A stretch of 64,000 bases of DNA, from assembly GCA_944320885.1 (NCBI GenBank), contig CALUJE010000002.1:1-64000 (forward strand), given 5' to 3'. Made by a program: the position numbers and the translations under genes. Within the stretch, counting starts at the first letter, position 1. Each line of letters opens with the position of its first letter. The notes under the pieces are model-generated. The model saw nothing but the letters and a program-made list of their open reading frames with translations, made no database searches and was not told where the DNA came from. The DNA is from an uncultured Phocaeicola sp. GTDB lineage: Bacteria > Bacteroidota > Bacteroidia > Bacteroidales > Bacteroidaceae. This document shows, in pieces, positions 1 to 8,978 of the stretch.

Positions 1-102
1 AAAAGCCTTGCATCCATGTACAACGCACATTGGATACACAGCTTGCCTTATTCTAAATTCATCGAACTCACGTTAAATAAAATTCGTATTCTTAATTTGT
101 AA
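1..102 (+). CDS. 3' end of an unidentified gene (partial)
   Basis: Reading frame 1 is open from the window edge to a TAA at 100-102, giving 33 codons that end in IRILNL. The other two forward frames stop earlier, and a hairpin begins right at the stop codon, which supports this being a real gene end. The product is not recognisable from so short a tail. Confidence 0.35.
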   Translation, partial: KSLASMYNAHWIHSLPYSKFIELTLNKIRILNL

Positions 103-136
103 AAAGGTATCCTATATAATAATAGGAAAACCTTTT
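102..136 (+). terminator. Hairpin after the partial gene
   Basis: Two stacked stems, AAAAGGT/ACCTTTT (102-108 and 130-136) and TCCTAT/ATAGGA (110-115 and 122-127), with a 6-nt loop. It directly follows the TAA of the upstream frame and has A/T flanks on both sides. Likely an intrinsic terminator. Confidence 0.55.
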
Positions 137-212
137 AAAAGTACTCAAAAAACTATGGACAACCAAATGTTTGGAAATAAAAAGAAGAATTAGCAAATAA
201 GATATATTTTAC

Positions 213-220
213 TATTTTTG
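213..220 (+). promoter_or_regulatory. -7 box of guaD promoter
   Basis: TATTTTTG is a perfect match to the Bacteroidetes -7 consensus TAnnTTTG, 33 bp before the guaD start. A weak TTAG at 190-193 sits at the usual -33 spacing. Confidence 0.55.
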
Positions 221-252
221 TGGGTGGATAAACTTAAATATCAGACAGACCT

Positions 253-717
253 ATGAACGAAGCATTCATGCGGAAAGCTATTGAGCTCTCCATTGAAAAT
301 GTAAAGAACGGGGGAGGCCCCTTTGGTGCAGTGATTGTACGCGGTGATGAAATCATAGCAACGGGAGTGAATCGTGTGACGGACAATAATGATCCTACAG
401 CTCATGCCGAGGTTAGTGCTATTAGAGCCGCATGTCAAAAACTGGGAACTTTTAATTTGGAGGGATGTGAAATCTATACCTCGTGTGAACCTTGCCCGAT
501 GTGTTTGGGAGCTATCTATTGGGCGCATCTGGATAAAATGTATTACGGAAACAATAAACATGATGCAGCCAATATCGGATTTGATGATTCGTTTATATAT
601 GAAGAAATCGCATTGTCTCCCGACAAACGTCGGTTGGAGTCGAAAGAGTTGCTTCGTGACGAGGCACAAGAGGCTTTCCGTGACTGGATGAACAAGGCTG
701 ATAAAATAGAATATTAA
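253..717 (+). CDS. guaD: Guanine deaminase (cytidine-deaminase fold)
   Basis: Predicted to deaminate guanine to xanthine in purine salvage, as a zinc-dependent cytosolic enzyme. The 154-residue protein has the family zinc motifs: HAEV near residue 51 (zinc ligand plus catalytic Glu) and PCPMC near residue 80 (two Cys ligands). The segments NDPTAHAEV, YTSCEPCPMCLGAIYWA and GFDDSFIY, and the C-terminal KIEY, closely resemble Bacillus subtilis GuaD and differ from tRNA-adenosine deaminase TadA. The length is normal. The ATG at 253 is preferred; an in-frame ATG at 268 is possible. It is a single gene with its own promoter, convergent with the carbonic anhydrase gene. Confidence 0.88.
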   Translation: MNEAFMRKAIELSIENVKNGGGPFGAVIVRGDEIIATGVNRVTDNNDPTAHAEVSAIRAACQKLGTFNLEGCEIYTSCEPCPMCLGAIYWAHLDKMYYGNNKHDAANIGFDDSFIYEEIALSPDKRRLESKELLRDEAQEAFRDWMNKADKIEY

Positions 718-722
718 TAATA

Positions 723-755
723 AATCCATCTGATTGAATCGGATGGATTTATTGT
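723..755. terminator. Bidirectional terminator guaD / carbonic anhydrase
   Basis: AAATCCATC (723-731) pairs with GATGGATTT (742-750), and the loop can extend the stem. It lies between two convergent genes and is followed by a T-rich tail on the plus strand. Confidence 0.7.
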
Positions 756-806
756 TTCAATTATAAAGTGTCTTTTGATGCTGTCTGATAAGCATCCGGA
801 AAGTCT

Positions 807-1355
807 TTACTGTTTCGATGTTACATTAATACCGGTTTCCTGATTCTCCTCTATATAATAAGGTGTCCATTCCACATAGTGAAGTGCATTTTCTTTATTT
901 AGTTTATCACCCAAGCCTTCTGACAGTTGCTTTATGCATTTGGCCGGTACTCCACCCCATACTTCTCCAGGACCTATTTGTGTATTTTTTAATATCAAGG
1001 CACCTGCGGCGATAATAGCTCCACGTCCTACATGGCAGTTGTCCAGCAGGGTAGCTCCCATTCCAATCAGTACGTTATCTTCGATTTTGGCTCCATGTAT
1101 GGTTGCATTGTGTCCTATAGTGACATCATTTCCAATAATAACATCTCCAAATCCGGGAGTTACATGAATTACCGCACAGTCTTGTACGTTAACTCTGTCT
1201 CCTATACGTATCTGTTCCATATCTCCTCGGATAACAGCGCTATACCACACACTGCAGTCATTTCCCATTACTACGTCGCCTACTACGGCGGCAGTTTCTG
1301 CCACATAACAGTTCTGTCCTAATACGGGTGTCTTATCTTTAATCGTTTTAATCAT
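807..1355 (-). CDS. Gamma-carbonic anhydrase-family hexapeptide-repeat protein
   Basis: A left-handed beta-helix protein of 182 residues built from hexapeptide repeats (VVMGND, VIRGDM, VIIGND and similar). The three metal-ligand histidines expected in gamma-carbonic anhydrases are visible, in VIHV near residue 65 and in GHNATIHG near residues 82-88. Family members (YrdA/PaaY/Cam type) bind a metal and may hydrate CO2; activity cannot be judged from sequence. The start is an ATG with a perfect -7 box 29 bp upstream. It is monocistronic. Confidence 0.85.
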   Translation of the reverse strand: MIKTIKDKTPVLGQNCYVAETAAVVGDVVMGNDCSVWYSAVIRGDMEQIRIGDRVNVQDCAVIHVTPGFGDVIIGNDVTIGHNATIHGAKIEDNVLIGMGATLLDNCHVGRGAIIAAGALILKNTQIGPGEVWGGVPAKCIKQLSEGLGDKLNKENALHYVEWTPYYIEENQETGINVTSKQ

Positions 1356-1383
1356 GTTGTTTGTCTTTATGAATAATCTTCTG

Positions 1384-1391
1384 CAAAATTA
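1384..1391 (-). promoter_or_regulatory. -7 box of carbonic anhydrase promoter
   Basis: Reads TAATTTTG on the minus strand, a perfect TAnnTTTG match upstream of the gamma-carbonic anhydrase start. Confidence 0.55.
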
Positions 1392-1463
1392 ATGTTATTC
1401 CGGCTTTTTATGAGGTAAGTTTTTAAAAACAACTGGCAAAAAACATGTTAAAGTAAGTGGGTT

Positions 1464-1489
1464 ATTATGTCAGTTTCTTCTGACATAAT
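1464..1489. repeat. 10-bp inverted repeat upstream of groES
   Basis: ATTATGTCAG (1464-1473), 6-bp spacer, CTGACATAAT (1480-1489): perfect dyad symmetry. It overlaps a second short palindrome, GACATAATGTC (1482-1492). It lies about 48 bp upstream of a sigma-54-like motif, where activator or repressor sites usually sit. It does not resemble the CIRCE heat-shock operator. Confidence 0.6.
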
Positions 1490-1536
1490 GTCGTAAGCTT
1501 GTCATATTCTGTTCTGATTTTGGCATGAAAAGGAGT

Positions 1537-1553
1537 TTGGCATGCTTTTGGCT
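1537..1553 (+). promoter_or_regulatory. Sigma-54-like -24/-12 motif before groESL
   Basis: TTGGCATG-N4-TGGCT places GG (1539-1540) and GC (1551-1552) exactly 10 bp apart, as in -24/-12 promoters (consensus TGGCACG-N4-TTGC), with few mismatches. A direct copy of TTTGGCATG lies 17 bp further upstream (1519-1527). No good TAnnTTTG box was found between the carbonic anhydrase gene and groES, which makes this motif the best promoter candidate. Confidence 0.4.
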
Positions 1554-1631
1554 ATGTTATCGGCGAAATGCTTGAAAAGAAAAGCATATAAAGACAAGCA
1601 TAAAAATAATAACAATTAAAATATAAGAACT

Positions 1632-1904
1632 ATGAACGTAAAACCGTTAGCAGACAGAGTACTCGTTCTTCCTGCACCTGCAGAAGAAAAAACAATTGGT
1701 GGAATCATTATTCCTGACACTGCAAAAGAAAAACCGTTGCAAGGTAAAGTTGTTGCCGTTGGTAATGGAACAAAAGACGAAGAAATGGTTTTGAAAGTAG
1801 ACGATGTAGTGCTCTATGGTAAATATTCCGGCACAGAAGTTGAGTTCGACGGAACCAAATATCTGATTATGCGTCAGAGCGATGTATTGGCTGTTTTAGG
1901 CTAA
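1632..1904 (+). CDS. groES: Co-chaperonin GroES
   Basis: The 10-kDa lid of the GroEL chamber, 90 residues, the normal length. [21 protein letters not shown] gives way to [13 protein letters not shown], which is the mobile loop that contacts GroEL, and ends in VLAVLG. It lies 45 bp upstream of groEL and is clearly in one operon with it. Upstream DNA carries a 10-bp inverted repeat and a sigma-54-like motif instead of an obvious housekeeping promoter. Confidence 0.97.
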   Translation: MNVKPLADRVLVLPAPAEEKTIGGIIIPDTAKEKPLQGKVVAVGNGTKDEEMVLKVDDVVLYGKYSGTEVEFDGTKYLIMRQSDVLAVLG

Positions 1905-1940
1905 TCAGACAATAACGAAAAGTTTAACAATTTAAATTAG

Positions 1941-3584
<1,644 letters not shown>

Positions 3585-3607
3585 TATAATCTTTCCCAAA
3601 TAAAATG

Positions 3608-3644
3608 AATGGCTGAACCAATGATGGCTCAGCCATTTTTTTTA
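3608..3644 (+). terminator. groESL terminator
   Basis: AATGGCTGA (3608-3616) pairs perfectly with TCAGCCATT (3629-3637) and is followed by a T-run. Confidence 0.9.
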
Positions 3645-3700
3645 TGTATCAGTGAAAGATTCCCAATGAATACAGGTATAGTATTTGAAGCAATATAAAT

Positions 3701-3749
3701 AAAGCGGGCAGACTGGTTCGTTTATATGTGAACACAGTCTGCCCGCTTT
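3701..3749. terminator. 15-bp hairpin, terminator of the DHOD-like gene
   Basis: AAAGCGGGCAGACTG (3701-3715) and CAGTCTGCCCGCTTT (3735-3749) are perfect complements. It lies 22 bp past the stop of the minus-strand dehydrogenase-like gene and could act on both strands. Confidence 0.85.
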
Positions 3750-3771
3750 TTATATGTAGGTTTATGATAAC

Positions 3772-4746
3772 TTATTTCTTTTCGCCAAAATATTTGAGGA
3801 ACTGAGTACGTTCGAATACGTTTACATTTTCCGTATCACGAGCTTTCATCTTTCCTTTGAACTGCTCAATGTTTTCATAGCCATGTGCATCCATCCATTC
3901 GCATGTTTCTTTCAGCATGGAGCTGATAACATTGTTCCCCTTTTCATAGATAACGCTACATACCTCTACGGCTGAGGCACCAACCAAAATAGCTTTTACC
4001 ATGGCTTTACCGTTGTTGATTCCTCCTGATGCAACATAATTCATACGTGGAACAGCTGTTGATGAAATTCCAATCCAGCGCAGAGAGTTTGACAATTCGC
4101 TTTCGTGACTTAATACATGTCCGCTGGTATATTCCATCTTGTCTACATCAATGTCTGTATGGTAAAAACGGTTGAACAGAACTACAGATGCTGCACCGTT
4201 GGCATATAGTTGTTCTATCAGTTTAACCGGATTGGTAAGGTTACTGCCTAATTTTATGATTACCGGAATTTTTACTTTGGCTTTTACGTGCTTCAGGATA
4301 TCAATGTGGCGTTGTTCAAACGCTCCGTATTGATAATTGACACTTGTCTGGATGGCCATCAGATTAAGTTCTATGGCATCAGCTCCGGCTTGTTCAAGTA
4401 TGGTAGCAAAGTCTTCCCACTCTTTGTCTGTATAACAGTTGATGCTTGCTATTACAGGAATGGTGCAAACTTTTTTTGTTTCTTTTACCAGTTTGGTATA
4501 TTCCTCAAGATAGTGTGAACGGAGGTATCCTTGCAGGTAATCATTAGCTTCAGGGTAATCGTCGGTAGCCATGTGGGCGCTTTGCCACATGATTTGTTCT
4601 TCAAAAAGTGATTTAAGAACTATGGCACCCGCTCCAGCTTTTTCTAGCTGAAGGTTTTTTTCTGCATTATCTGTGAGTCCGGAACTGCTGACGATGAAAG
4701 GATTCTTCAGTTCCAGTCCGGCAAAATTAGTTCTCAGTTTTTCCAT
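3772..4746 (-). CDS. Dihydroorotate dehydrogenase-like flavoprotein
   Basis: A TIM-barrel protein of 324 residues with the class 1 DHOD layout. It has an N-terminal GLELKNPFIVSSS strand, IPVIIKLGSNL with the FMN/substrate lysine, and a C-terminal ASGGINNGKAMVKAILVGAS segment, the FMN-phosphate loop. The active-site stretch that in class 1A enzymes reads like NxSCPN with a catalytic Cys is here ELNLMAIQTS, with no Cys or Ser at the equivalent place. A true pyrimidine-pathway role is therefore doubtful. Neighbours give no pathway: groESL on one side and a NUDIX gene on the other. The start is an ATG with a -7 box 27 bp upstream. Confidence 0.8.
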   Translation of the reverse strand: MEKLRTNFAGLELKNPFIVSSSGLTDNAEKNLQLEKAGAGAIVLKSLFEEQIMWQSAHMATDDYPEANDYLQGYLRSHYLEEYTKLVKETKKVCTIPVIASINCYTDKEWEDFATILEQAGADAIELNLMAIQTSVNYQYGAFEQRHIDILKHVKAKVKIPVIIKLGSNLTNPVKLIEQLYANGAASVVLFNRFYHTDIDVDKMEYTSGHVLSHESELSNSLRWIGISSTAVPRMNYVASGGINNGKAMVKAILVGASAVEVCSVIYEKGNNVISSMLKETCEWMDAHGYENIEQFKGKMKARDTENVNVFERTQFLKYFGEKK

Positions 4747-4773
4747 AATATTTGTTTGTTAATGGTTTTCTCG

Positions 4774-4781
4774 CAAAGTTA
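4774..4781 (-). promoter_or_regulatory. -7 box of DHOD-like gene promoter
   Basis: Reads TAACTTTG on the minus strand, a perfect TAnnTTTG match just upstream of the start. No -33 TTTG is obvious. Confidence 0.5.
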
Positions 4782-4823
4782 TATATATTTATTGGATTCC
4801 TGATGATTTAATTGACAAAACTA

Positions 4824-4897
4824 TAGCCATTATTTTATTTTTTATAACTTATGCGTCAAAAAATTATGGCTATCATTTGCGAAGGTTATAACTTATT
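4824..4897. repeat. AT-rich repeat cluster between NUDIX and DHOD-like genes
   Basis: The 200-bp gap holds an imperfect inverted repeat, TAGCCATTATTTT (4824-4836) against AAAATTATGGCTA (4860-4872), 12 of 13 paired. It also holds the direct repeat TTATAACTTAT (4842-4852 and 4887-4897). A related word, CTATTATTTTTTATTTATAAC, recurs near 4913-4933. This may be a regulatory region for the DHOD-like gene. No gene is visible here. Confidence 0.4.
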
Positions 4898-4946
4898 AAT
4901 TTTAAAAAGAAGGCTATTATTTTTTATTTATAACCGATGTTTTTAT

Positions 4947-5447
4947 TTAGAATCCCAGTCGTTTGAATTCACTCTCAAAATTAGGTGTAAATATATCTTT
5001 TCCCAGATTGCTACGTATTTCATCAAGATTCCAGAAACGTCCGCCATCAAGTTCCTCACTGGGATGTATCTCTCCGTCGTAGGTTGTCTTGAATGAATAT
5101 ACCAGTTCACGTTCACGGCTTGATTCGAATACATAACTGGTAAGCTGTTCCGGATTGAATTCCGTAATACCCAGCTCTTCACTGACTTCTCTTTTCAGTG
5201 CGGTTTCTACGCTTTCTCCCAAATCGATATGTCCGCCAACGGCCGTATCCCATTTACCCGGTTGGATATCTTTCCATTCGGGCCTTTTCTGCAGATACAG
5301 TTCACCTTTGCTGTTGAATACATGAAGATGAACTACCGGATGCAGCAGTTTGCTTCCGCTATGGCATTCTCCGCGTGTAGCGGCATCGAGAATATTTCCC
5401 TGTTCGTCTACTACAGGAAACATTTCTTCATTGTTGTCATATTTCAT
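4947..5447 (-). CDS. NUDIX hydrolase (isopentenyl-diphosphate isomerase-like subgroup)
   Basis: 166 residues with a NUDIX box: GGHIDLGESVETALKREVSEELGI around residues 71-94, which includes the REVSEEL metal-binding core. The N-terminal half, with PVVDEQGNILDAATRGECHSGSKLLHPVVHLHVFN and similar, matches the IDI-like/YfcD NUDIX subgroup. It probably cleaves a nucleoside-diphosphate derivative; the substrate is unknown. The start is an ATG with a perfect -7 box upstream, lying right beside the terminator of the hut operon. Confidence 0.85.
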   Translation of the reverse strand: MKYDNNEEMFPVVDEQGNILDAATRGECHSGSKLLHPVVHLHVFNSKGELYLQKRPEWKDIQPGKWDTAVGGHIDLGESVETALKREVSEELGITEFNPEQLTSYVFESSRERELVYSFKTTYDGEIHPSEELDGGRFWNLDEIRSNLGKDIFTPNFESEFKRLGF

Positions 5448-5476
5448 TGCAATATATCTTTTTCAGTAATGTGCTG

Positions 5477-5484
5477 CAAAATTA
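5477..5484 (-). promoter_or_regulatory. -7 box of NUDIX gene promoter
   Basis: Reads TAATTTTG on the minus strand, a perfect match. The hut terminator hairpin starts only 12 bp upstream of it. Confidence 0.5.
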
Positions 5485-5486
5485 CA

Positions 5487-5552
5487 GAAAAAAAGAATGG
5501 GACTGCAACGGCTGAATCCTGAAAAGTGAGTTCAGCTCATTACAGTCCCATT
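5487..5552 (-). terminator. hut operon terminator
   Basis: On the minus strand AATGGGACTG/CAGTCCCATT (5543-5552 and 5496-5505) encloses an inner GCTGAA/TTCAGC stem and is followed by a run of seven T. It lies 24 bp past the hutH stop. Confidence 0.85.
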
Positions 5553-5575
5553 TATTGCATAAATTCTTTTTCCGT

Positions 5576-7075
5576 TTATTCTATTTTATACCGTCTCAAG
5601 AAAGCTACCGTTTTATGTATTTCCTTATACATTACAATATCTTCCTTGATGAAAGGTACTTCGCGGCGATATTCTGTCAGGAAGTTTTCTATGATAGGTG
5701 AGCTTTTCAGGGGGCGTCTGAATTCTATACCCTGAGCTCCATTCATCAGTTCGATGGCAAGAATATGGTCAAGGTTATCCATGATTTTATAAAGCTTGGT
5801 GGCAGCATTGGCACCCATGCTCACATGGTCTTCCTGTCCGTTGCTCGAAACGATAGAGTCGCTGCTGGCTGCATAGCAATACATCTTGTTCTGGCTTACC
5901 ATAGAGGCTGCTGCATATTGGGGAATCATGAATCCGGAATTCAATCCAGGATTTGCAACCAGGAATTCAGGCAGACCACGCAGGCCCATGATAAGTTGTG
6001 CAACACGGCGTTCTGAAATGTTTCCAAGCTCAGCAAGTGCAATGGCAAGGTAATCATATACCAGAGCAAGAGGTTGTCCGTGGAAGTTTCCACCAGAGAT
6101 AATCAAGTCTTCGTCCGGGAATATGGTTGGATTGTCGGTTACGGAATTAATTTCAGTGAGTAATACTGACTCGGCATAGCGTACGGCATCTTTGGTTGCT
6201 CCGTGTACTTGCGGGATGCATCTGAAAGAGTAGGGGTCCTGAACATGCTTCTTGGGTTGGGCAATCAGTTCACTGCCTGCCAGGATACGGCGGAATTCAG
6301 CACCTGTTTCAATCTGTCCCTTATGCGGACGCATTTGTTGAATGCAGTCCATAAACGGATCGATGCGTCCGTCAAAAGCTTCAAGAGATACTGCAGCAAT
6401 CAGGTCGGCTCTTTTCAGAATGCGTCTGGCTTTGATGATAGAATATACACCATTGGCACTCATGAACTGGGTTCCGTTCAGCAAGGCAAGTCCTTCTTTG
6501 CTTTTCAGTTTTACAGGTTCCCAGCCAAACTCGTCGAGAACGGTGATAGCTTCGCAACGTTTTCCCTTATAATATACATCACCTACACCGATAAGCGGGA
6601 GGAACAGATTGGCCAGTGGAGCCAAATCGCCTGATGCTCCCAGTGAGCCGCGGTCGTATACAATAGGCAGTACGTCGTTGTTGAAGAAATCAATAATTCT
6701 TTGTACGGTAATTACCTGTACGCCACTGTGCCCCAATGAAAGAGCATGGGCTTTGAGCAGGAACATCAGTTTCACGATGACGTGCGGCATTTCAGCTCCT
6801 ACACTGCATGCATGACTTTTAACCAGATTTTCCTGAAGAGTACTCAGTTCATCGGGAGAAATATTACGGTTACACAATGAACCGAATCCGGTTGTAATGC
6901 CATAAAGCGGCTGTTCTGACTCTTCTATTTTCTTATCAAGATAATCACGGCATTTTTCTATCCGTTCTTTTGCTTCCGGAGCCAGCTCCAGCTTCATGTT
7001 TTCGAATATGATACGTTCGATAATCTCAAAAGTCAGATTTTCCGAACCTATCAAATATACATTCTTGTGTTTCAT
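5576..7075 (-). CDS. hutH: Histidine ammonia-lyase
   Basis: Converts L-histidine to trans-urocanate and ammonia, the first step of histidine catabolism. It has 499 residues, the normal length. The Ala-Ser-Gly triad that cyclises into the MIO prosthetic group is visible in GSLGASGDLAPLANL near residue 145. YGITTGFGSLCNR near residue 59 and GGNFHGQPLA near residue 330 are further family landmarks. It is the last gene of the minus-strand hut operon, and its start overlaps the end of the cyclodeaminase gene by 4 bp (ATGA). Confidence 0.96.
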   Translation of the reverse strand: MKHKNVYLIGSENLTFEIIERIIFENMKLELAPEAKERIEKCRDYLDKKIEESEQPLYGITTGFGSLCNRNISPDELSTLQENLVKSHACSVGAEMPHVIVKLMFLLKAHALSLGHSGVQVITVQRIIDFFNNDVLPIVYDRGSLGASGDLAPLANLFLPLIGVGDVYYKGKRCEAITVLDEFGWEPVKLKSKEGLALLNGTQFMSANGVYSIIKARRILKRADLIAAVSLEAFDGRIDPFMDCIQQMRPHKGQIETGAEFRRILAGSELIAQPKKHVQDPYSFRCIPQVHGATKDAVRYAESVLLTEINSVTDNPTIFPDEDLIISGGNFHGQPLALVYDYLAIALAELGNISERRVAQLIMGLRGLPEFLVANPGLNSGFMIPQYAAASMVSQNKMYCYAASSDSIVSSNGQEDHVSMGANAATKLYKIMDNLDHILAIELMNGAQGIEFRRPLKSSPIIENFLTEYRREVPFIKEDIVMYKEIHKTVAFLRRYKIE

Positions 7076-7701
7076 AGTTCGAAATTAGCTTTTACGTATG
7101 ACAATAACTTTTGTTCTTCTTCGATAGTCTCCTTTTCGATTCGATCGGATTCATTGCGCATTTCTTTTACAAACTCTTCGTCTTTGATGGAAGAAAGGTT
7201 GATTTTTACATTCAGTAATGCGCCCAATACGGCAGTGCGTGCACACATCATGGCTACGCATGCATCGGTGATGGCATTGCTGTTTCCCTTCTGGGCAACG
7301 GTAGCTATCTGAGGCAAAATGGAGTGTACGGCACGCGCTACTTCCATAGGAACCTGTGCGGCATATTTGGTTTCGCGTTGAATAGCTTCACTGCGTATTG
7401 CTTTCTCTTCATCGGTTTCTTTGGGAAGCTTGAAGGCGGCGAAAACGCGGTTATATGCATCAGAGTCACGGTCAACATCGGCTAGCAGTTCATCTGCTAT
7501 TTTCTGGAAACGTGCAGAGAGTTCCTGCATAAGGGTATCCACCTCTGCGTATTTTTTGCGTCCTGCAGTCAGATTGGCAACCATTGCCGACAGTGCGGCT
7601 GCCAGAGCTCCGTTAAGTGCTGAAACACTTCCGCCTCCGGGAACCGGGTCGTTGCTGATAACTTTATTGATGAATTCTTTTACGGTAAGTTCTGTTAACA
7701 T
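7072..7701 (-). CDS. Formimidoyltetrahydrofolate cyclodeaminase (FTCD C-domain type)
   Basis: A stand-alone homologue of the cyclodeaminase half of vertebrate FTCD, 209 residues and largely helical. PGGGSVSALNGALAAALSAMV near residue 21 is the typical glycine-rich folate-binding segment. It would convert 5-formimino-THF to 5,10-methenyl-THF plus ammonia, taking the product of the formiminotransferase encoded two genes upstream. It is 32 bp downstream of hutI and overlaps hutH by 4 bp. Confidence 0.88.
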   Translation of the reverse strand: MLTELTVKEFINKVISNDPVPGGGSVSALNGALAAALSAMVANLTAGRKKYAEVDTLMQELSARFQKIADELLADVDRDSDAYNRVFAAFKLPKETDEEKAIRSEAIQRETKYAAQVPMEVARAVHSILPQIATVAQKGNSNAITDACVAMMCARTAVLGALLNVKINLSSIKDEEFVKEMRNESDRIEKETIEEEQKLLSYVKANFEL

Positions 7702-7733
7702 GGTATAAGGTTTTATTGGTTTTGAAAAGTAAA

Positions 7734-8978
7734 TTATCTTTCGTAAACTACTCGGCCGCGCTTGATGGTTTTTTCTACCGAATTCATACCGGTGTAGTAG
7801 GGTAGTACATTAGGGGTATCAGAATCGAGGATAACCAAATCGCCATATTTGCCTATCTCAATGCTTCCGATAGTATCTGCGCGGTCAATGGCTGCTGCAC
7901 CGTTGAGAGTCATGGCGGTGATAGCTTCGTTTACCGTCAGGTGCATGTAAATACAAGCCAATGCAAATGTCAGAGGTATGGAGCCGGAACAGCAACTTCC
8001 CGGATTCAGGTCGGTAGCCAGTGCTACTGCACATCCTTTGTCTATCATTTCACGTCCTCTGGCATAAGGTTCTCTCAGCGTGAATGCCGTCAGAGGCAAT
8101 AAGGTTGCAACCACATTATTGGCGGCCATAGCCTCAATTCCGGCATCTGACGCGTGCAGCAAGTGGTCGGCACTTAATGCTTTCAGTTCACCGGCTAGTT
8201 CTGCTCCTCCGAAACTGACTATTTCGTCGGCATGAATCTTTACGCCGAATCCCATTTCCTTGGCTGCCTGCAACAGCTTTCTTGACTGGGCTACGGTGAA
8301 CACTCCGTCTTCACAGAATATGTCACAGTTTTCGGCCAGCATCCTTTCCTTTATGAGCGGAAGCATTTCGGAAATCAGAAAATCTATGTATTCATCTTCC
8401 CTTCCTTTATATTCCACAGGCGTGGCGTGTGCTCCCAGAAAAGTGGTGGCGATATCAACTTTTCTGTTCTTGTCGAGGTTGATTGCCTGCATTACTTCCA
8501 ACTGTTTCAGTTCAGTGTCACGGTCAAGTCCGTATCCGCTTTTTCCTTCTACGGTAGTCACACCCATCTGGCTCATTATGTCAATAAAGCCTTCTGTCTT
8601 TTTCTGAAGTGCTCCAAAACTTTCCTTGCGTGTTGATTTTACCGTACTCAGAATACCCCCTCCTCGCTGAAGGATGCTCATGTAAGTATCTCCGTTGATT
8701 CTCCAGATGAACTCATCTGGCCGGAAACCTCCGAACACCAGATGAGTATGTGAATCAACAAATCCCGGAAGCACCACCTTTCCTTCTGCGTGAATCAGTT
8801 TGTAACCTTCGGGCAATACAGGGCGGTCTGGCCCTACATACGTAATTTTCCCGTCGGTAATTTCAATGGTTCCGTTTTCATCAAACAGCTGGTCCATTTC
8901 TTTACCTTTACGGGCTTTTCGTCCGATAGGGGTTATGATGCGTGCTCCGGTAATGATAAGATTATTGTTCATAGGCAT
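7734..8978 (-). CDS. hutI: Imidazolonepropionase
   Basis: Hydrolyses imidazolone-5-propionate to N-formimino-L-glutamate. It is an amidohydrolase of 414 residues, the usual length. Metal-site motifs are visible: VDSHTHLVFGG near residue 75, IHADEIVSFGG near 245 and ALATDLNPGSC near 318. The ATG at 8978 directly follows the TAA of ftcD with no spacer, so translation is probably coupled. A second in-frame ATG lies two codons later. Confidence 0.95.
   Translation of the reverse strand: MPMNNNLIITGARIITPIGRKARKGKEMDQLFDENGTIEITDGKITYVGPDRPVLPEGYKLIHAEGKVVLPGFVDSHTHLVFGGFRPDEFIWRINGDTYMSILQRGGGILSTVKSTRKESFGALQKKTEGFIDIMSQMGVTTVEGKSGYGLDRDTELKQLEVMQAINLDKNRKVDIATTFLGAHATPVEYKGREDEYIDFLISEMLPLIKERMLAENCDIFCEDGVFTVAQSRKLLQAAKEMGFGVKIHADEIVSFGGAELAGELKALSADHLLHASDAGIEAMAANNVVATLLPLTAFTLREPYARGREMIDKGCAVALATDLNPGSCCSGSIPLTFALACIYMHLTVNEAITAMTLNGAAAIDRADTIGSIEIGKYGDLVILDSDTPNVLPYYTGMNSVEKTIKRGRVVYER

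Noticed and set aside
253..717. tRNA-adenosine deaminase (TadA) identity for the first gene
   Set aside because: The GFDDSFIY segment and KIEY end fit guanine deaminase better than TadA, although both share HAE and PCxxC.
1464..1489. CIRCE heat-shock operator before groES
   Set aside because: The arms read ATTATGTCAG/CTGACATAAT with a 6-bp spacer; CIRCE is TTAGCACTC-N9-GAGTGCTAA.
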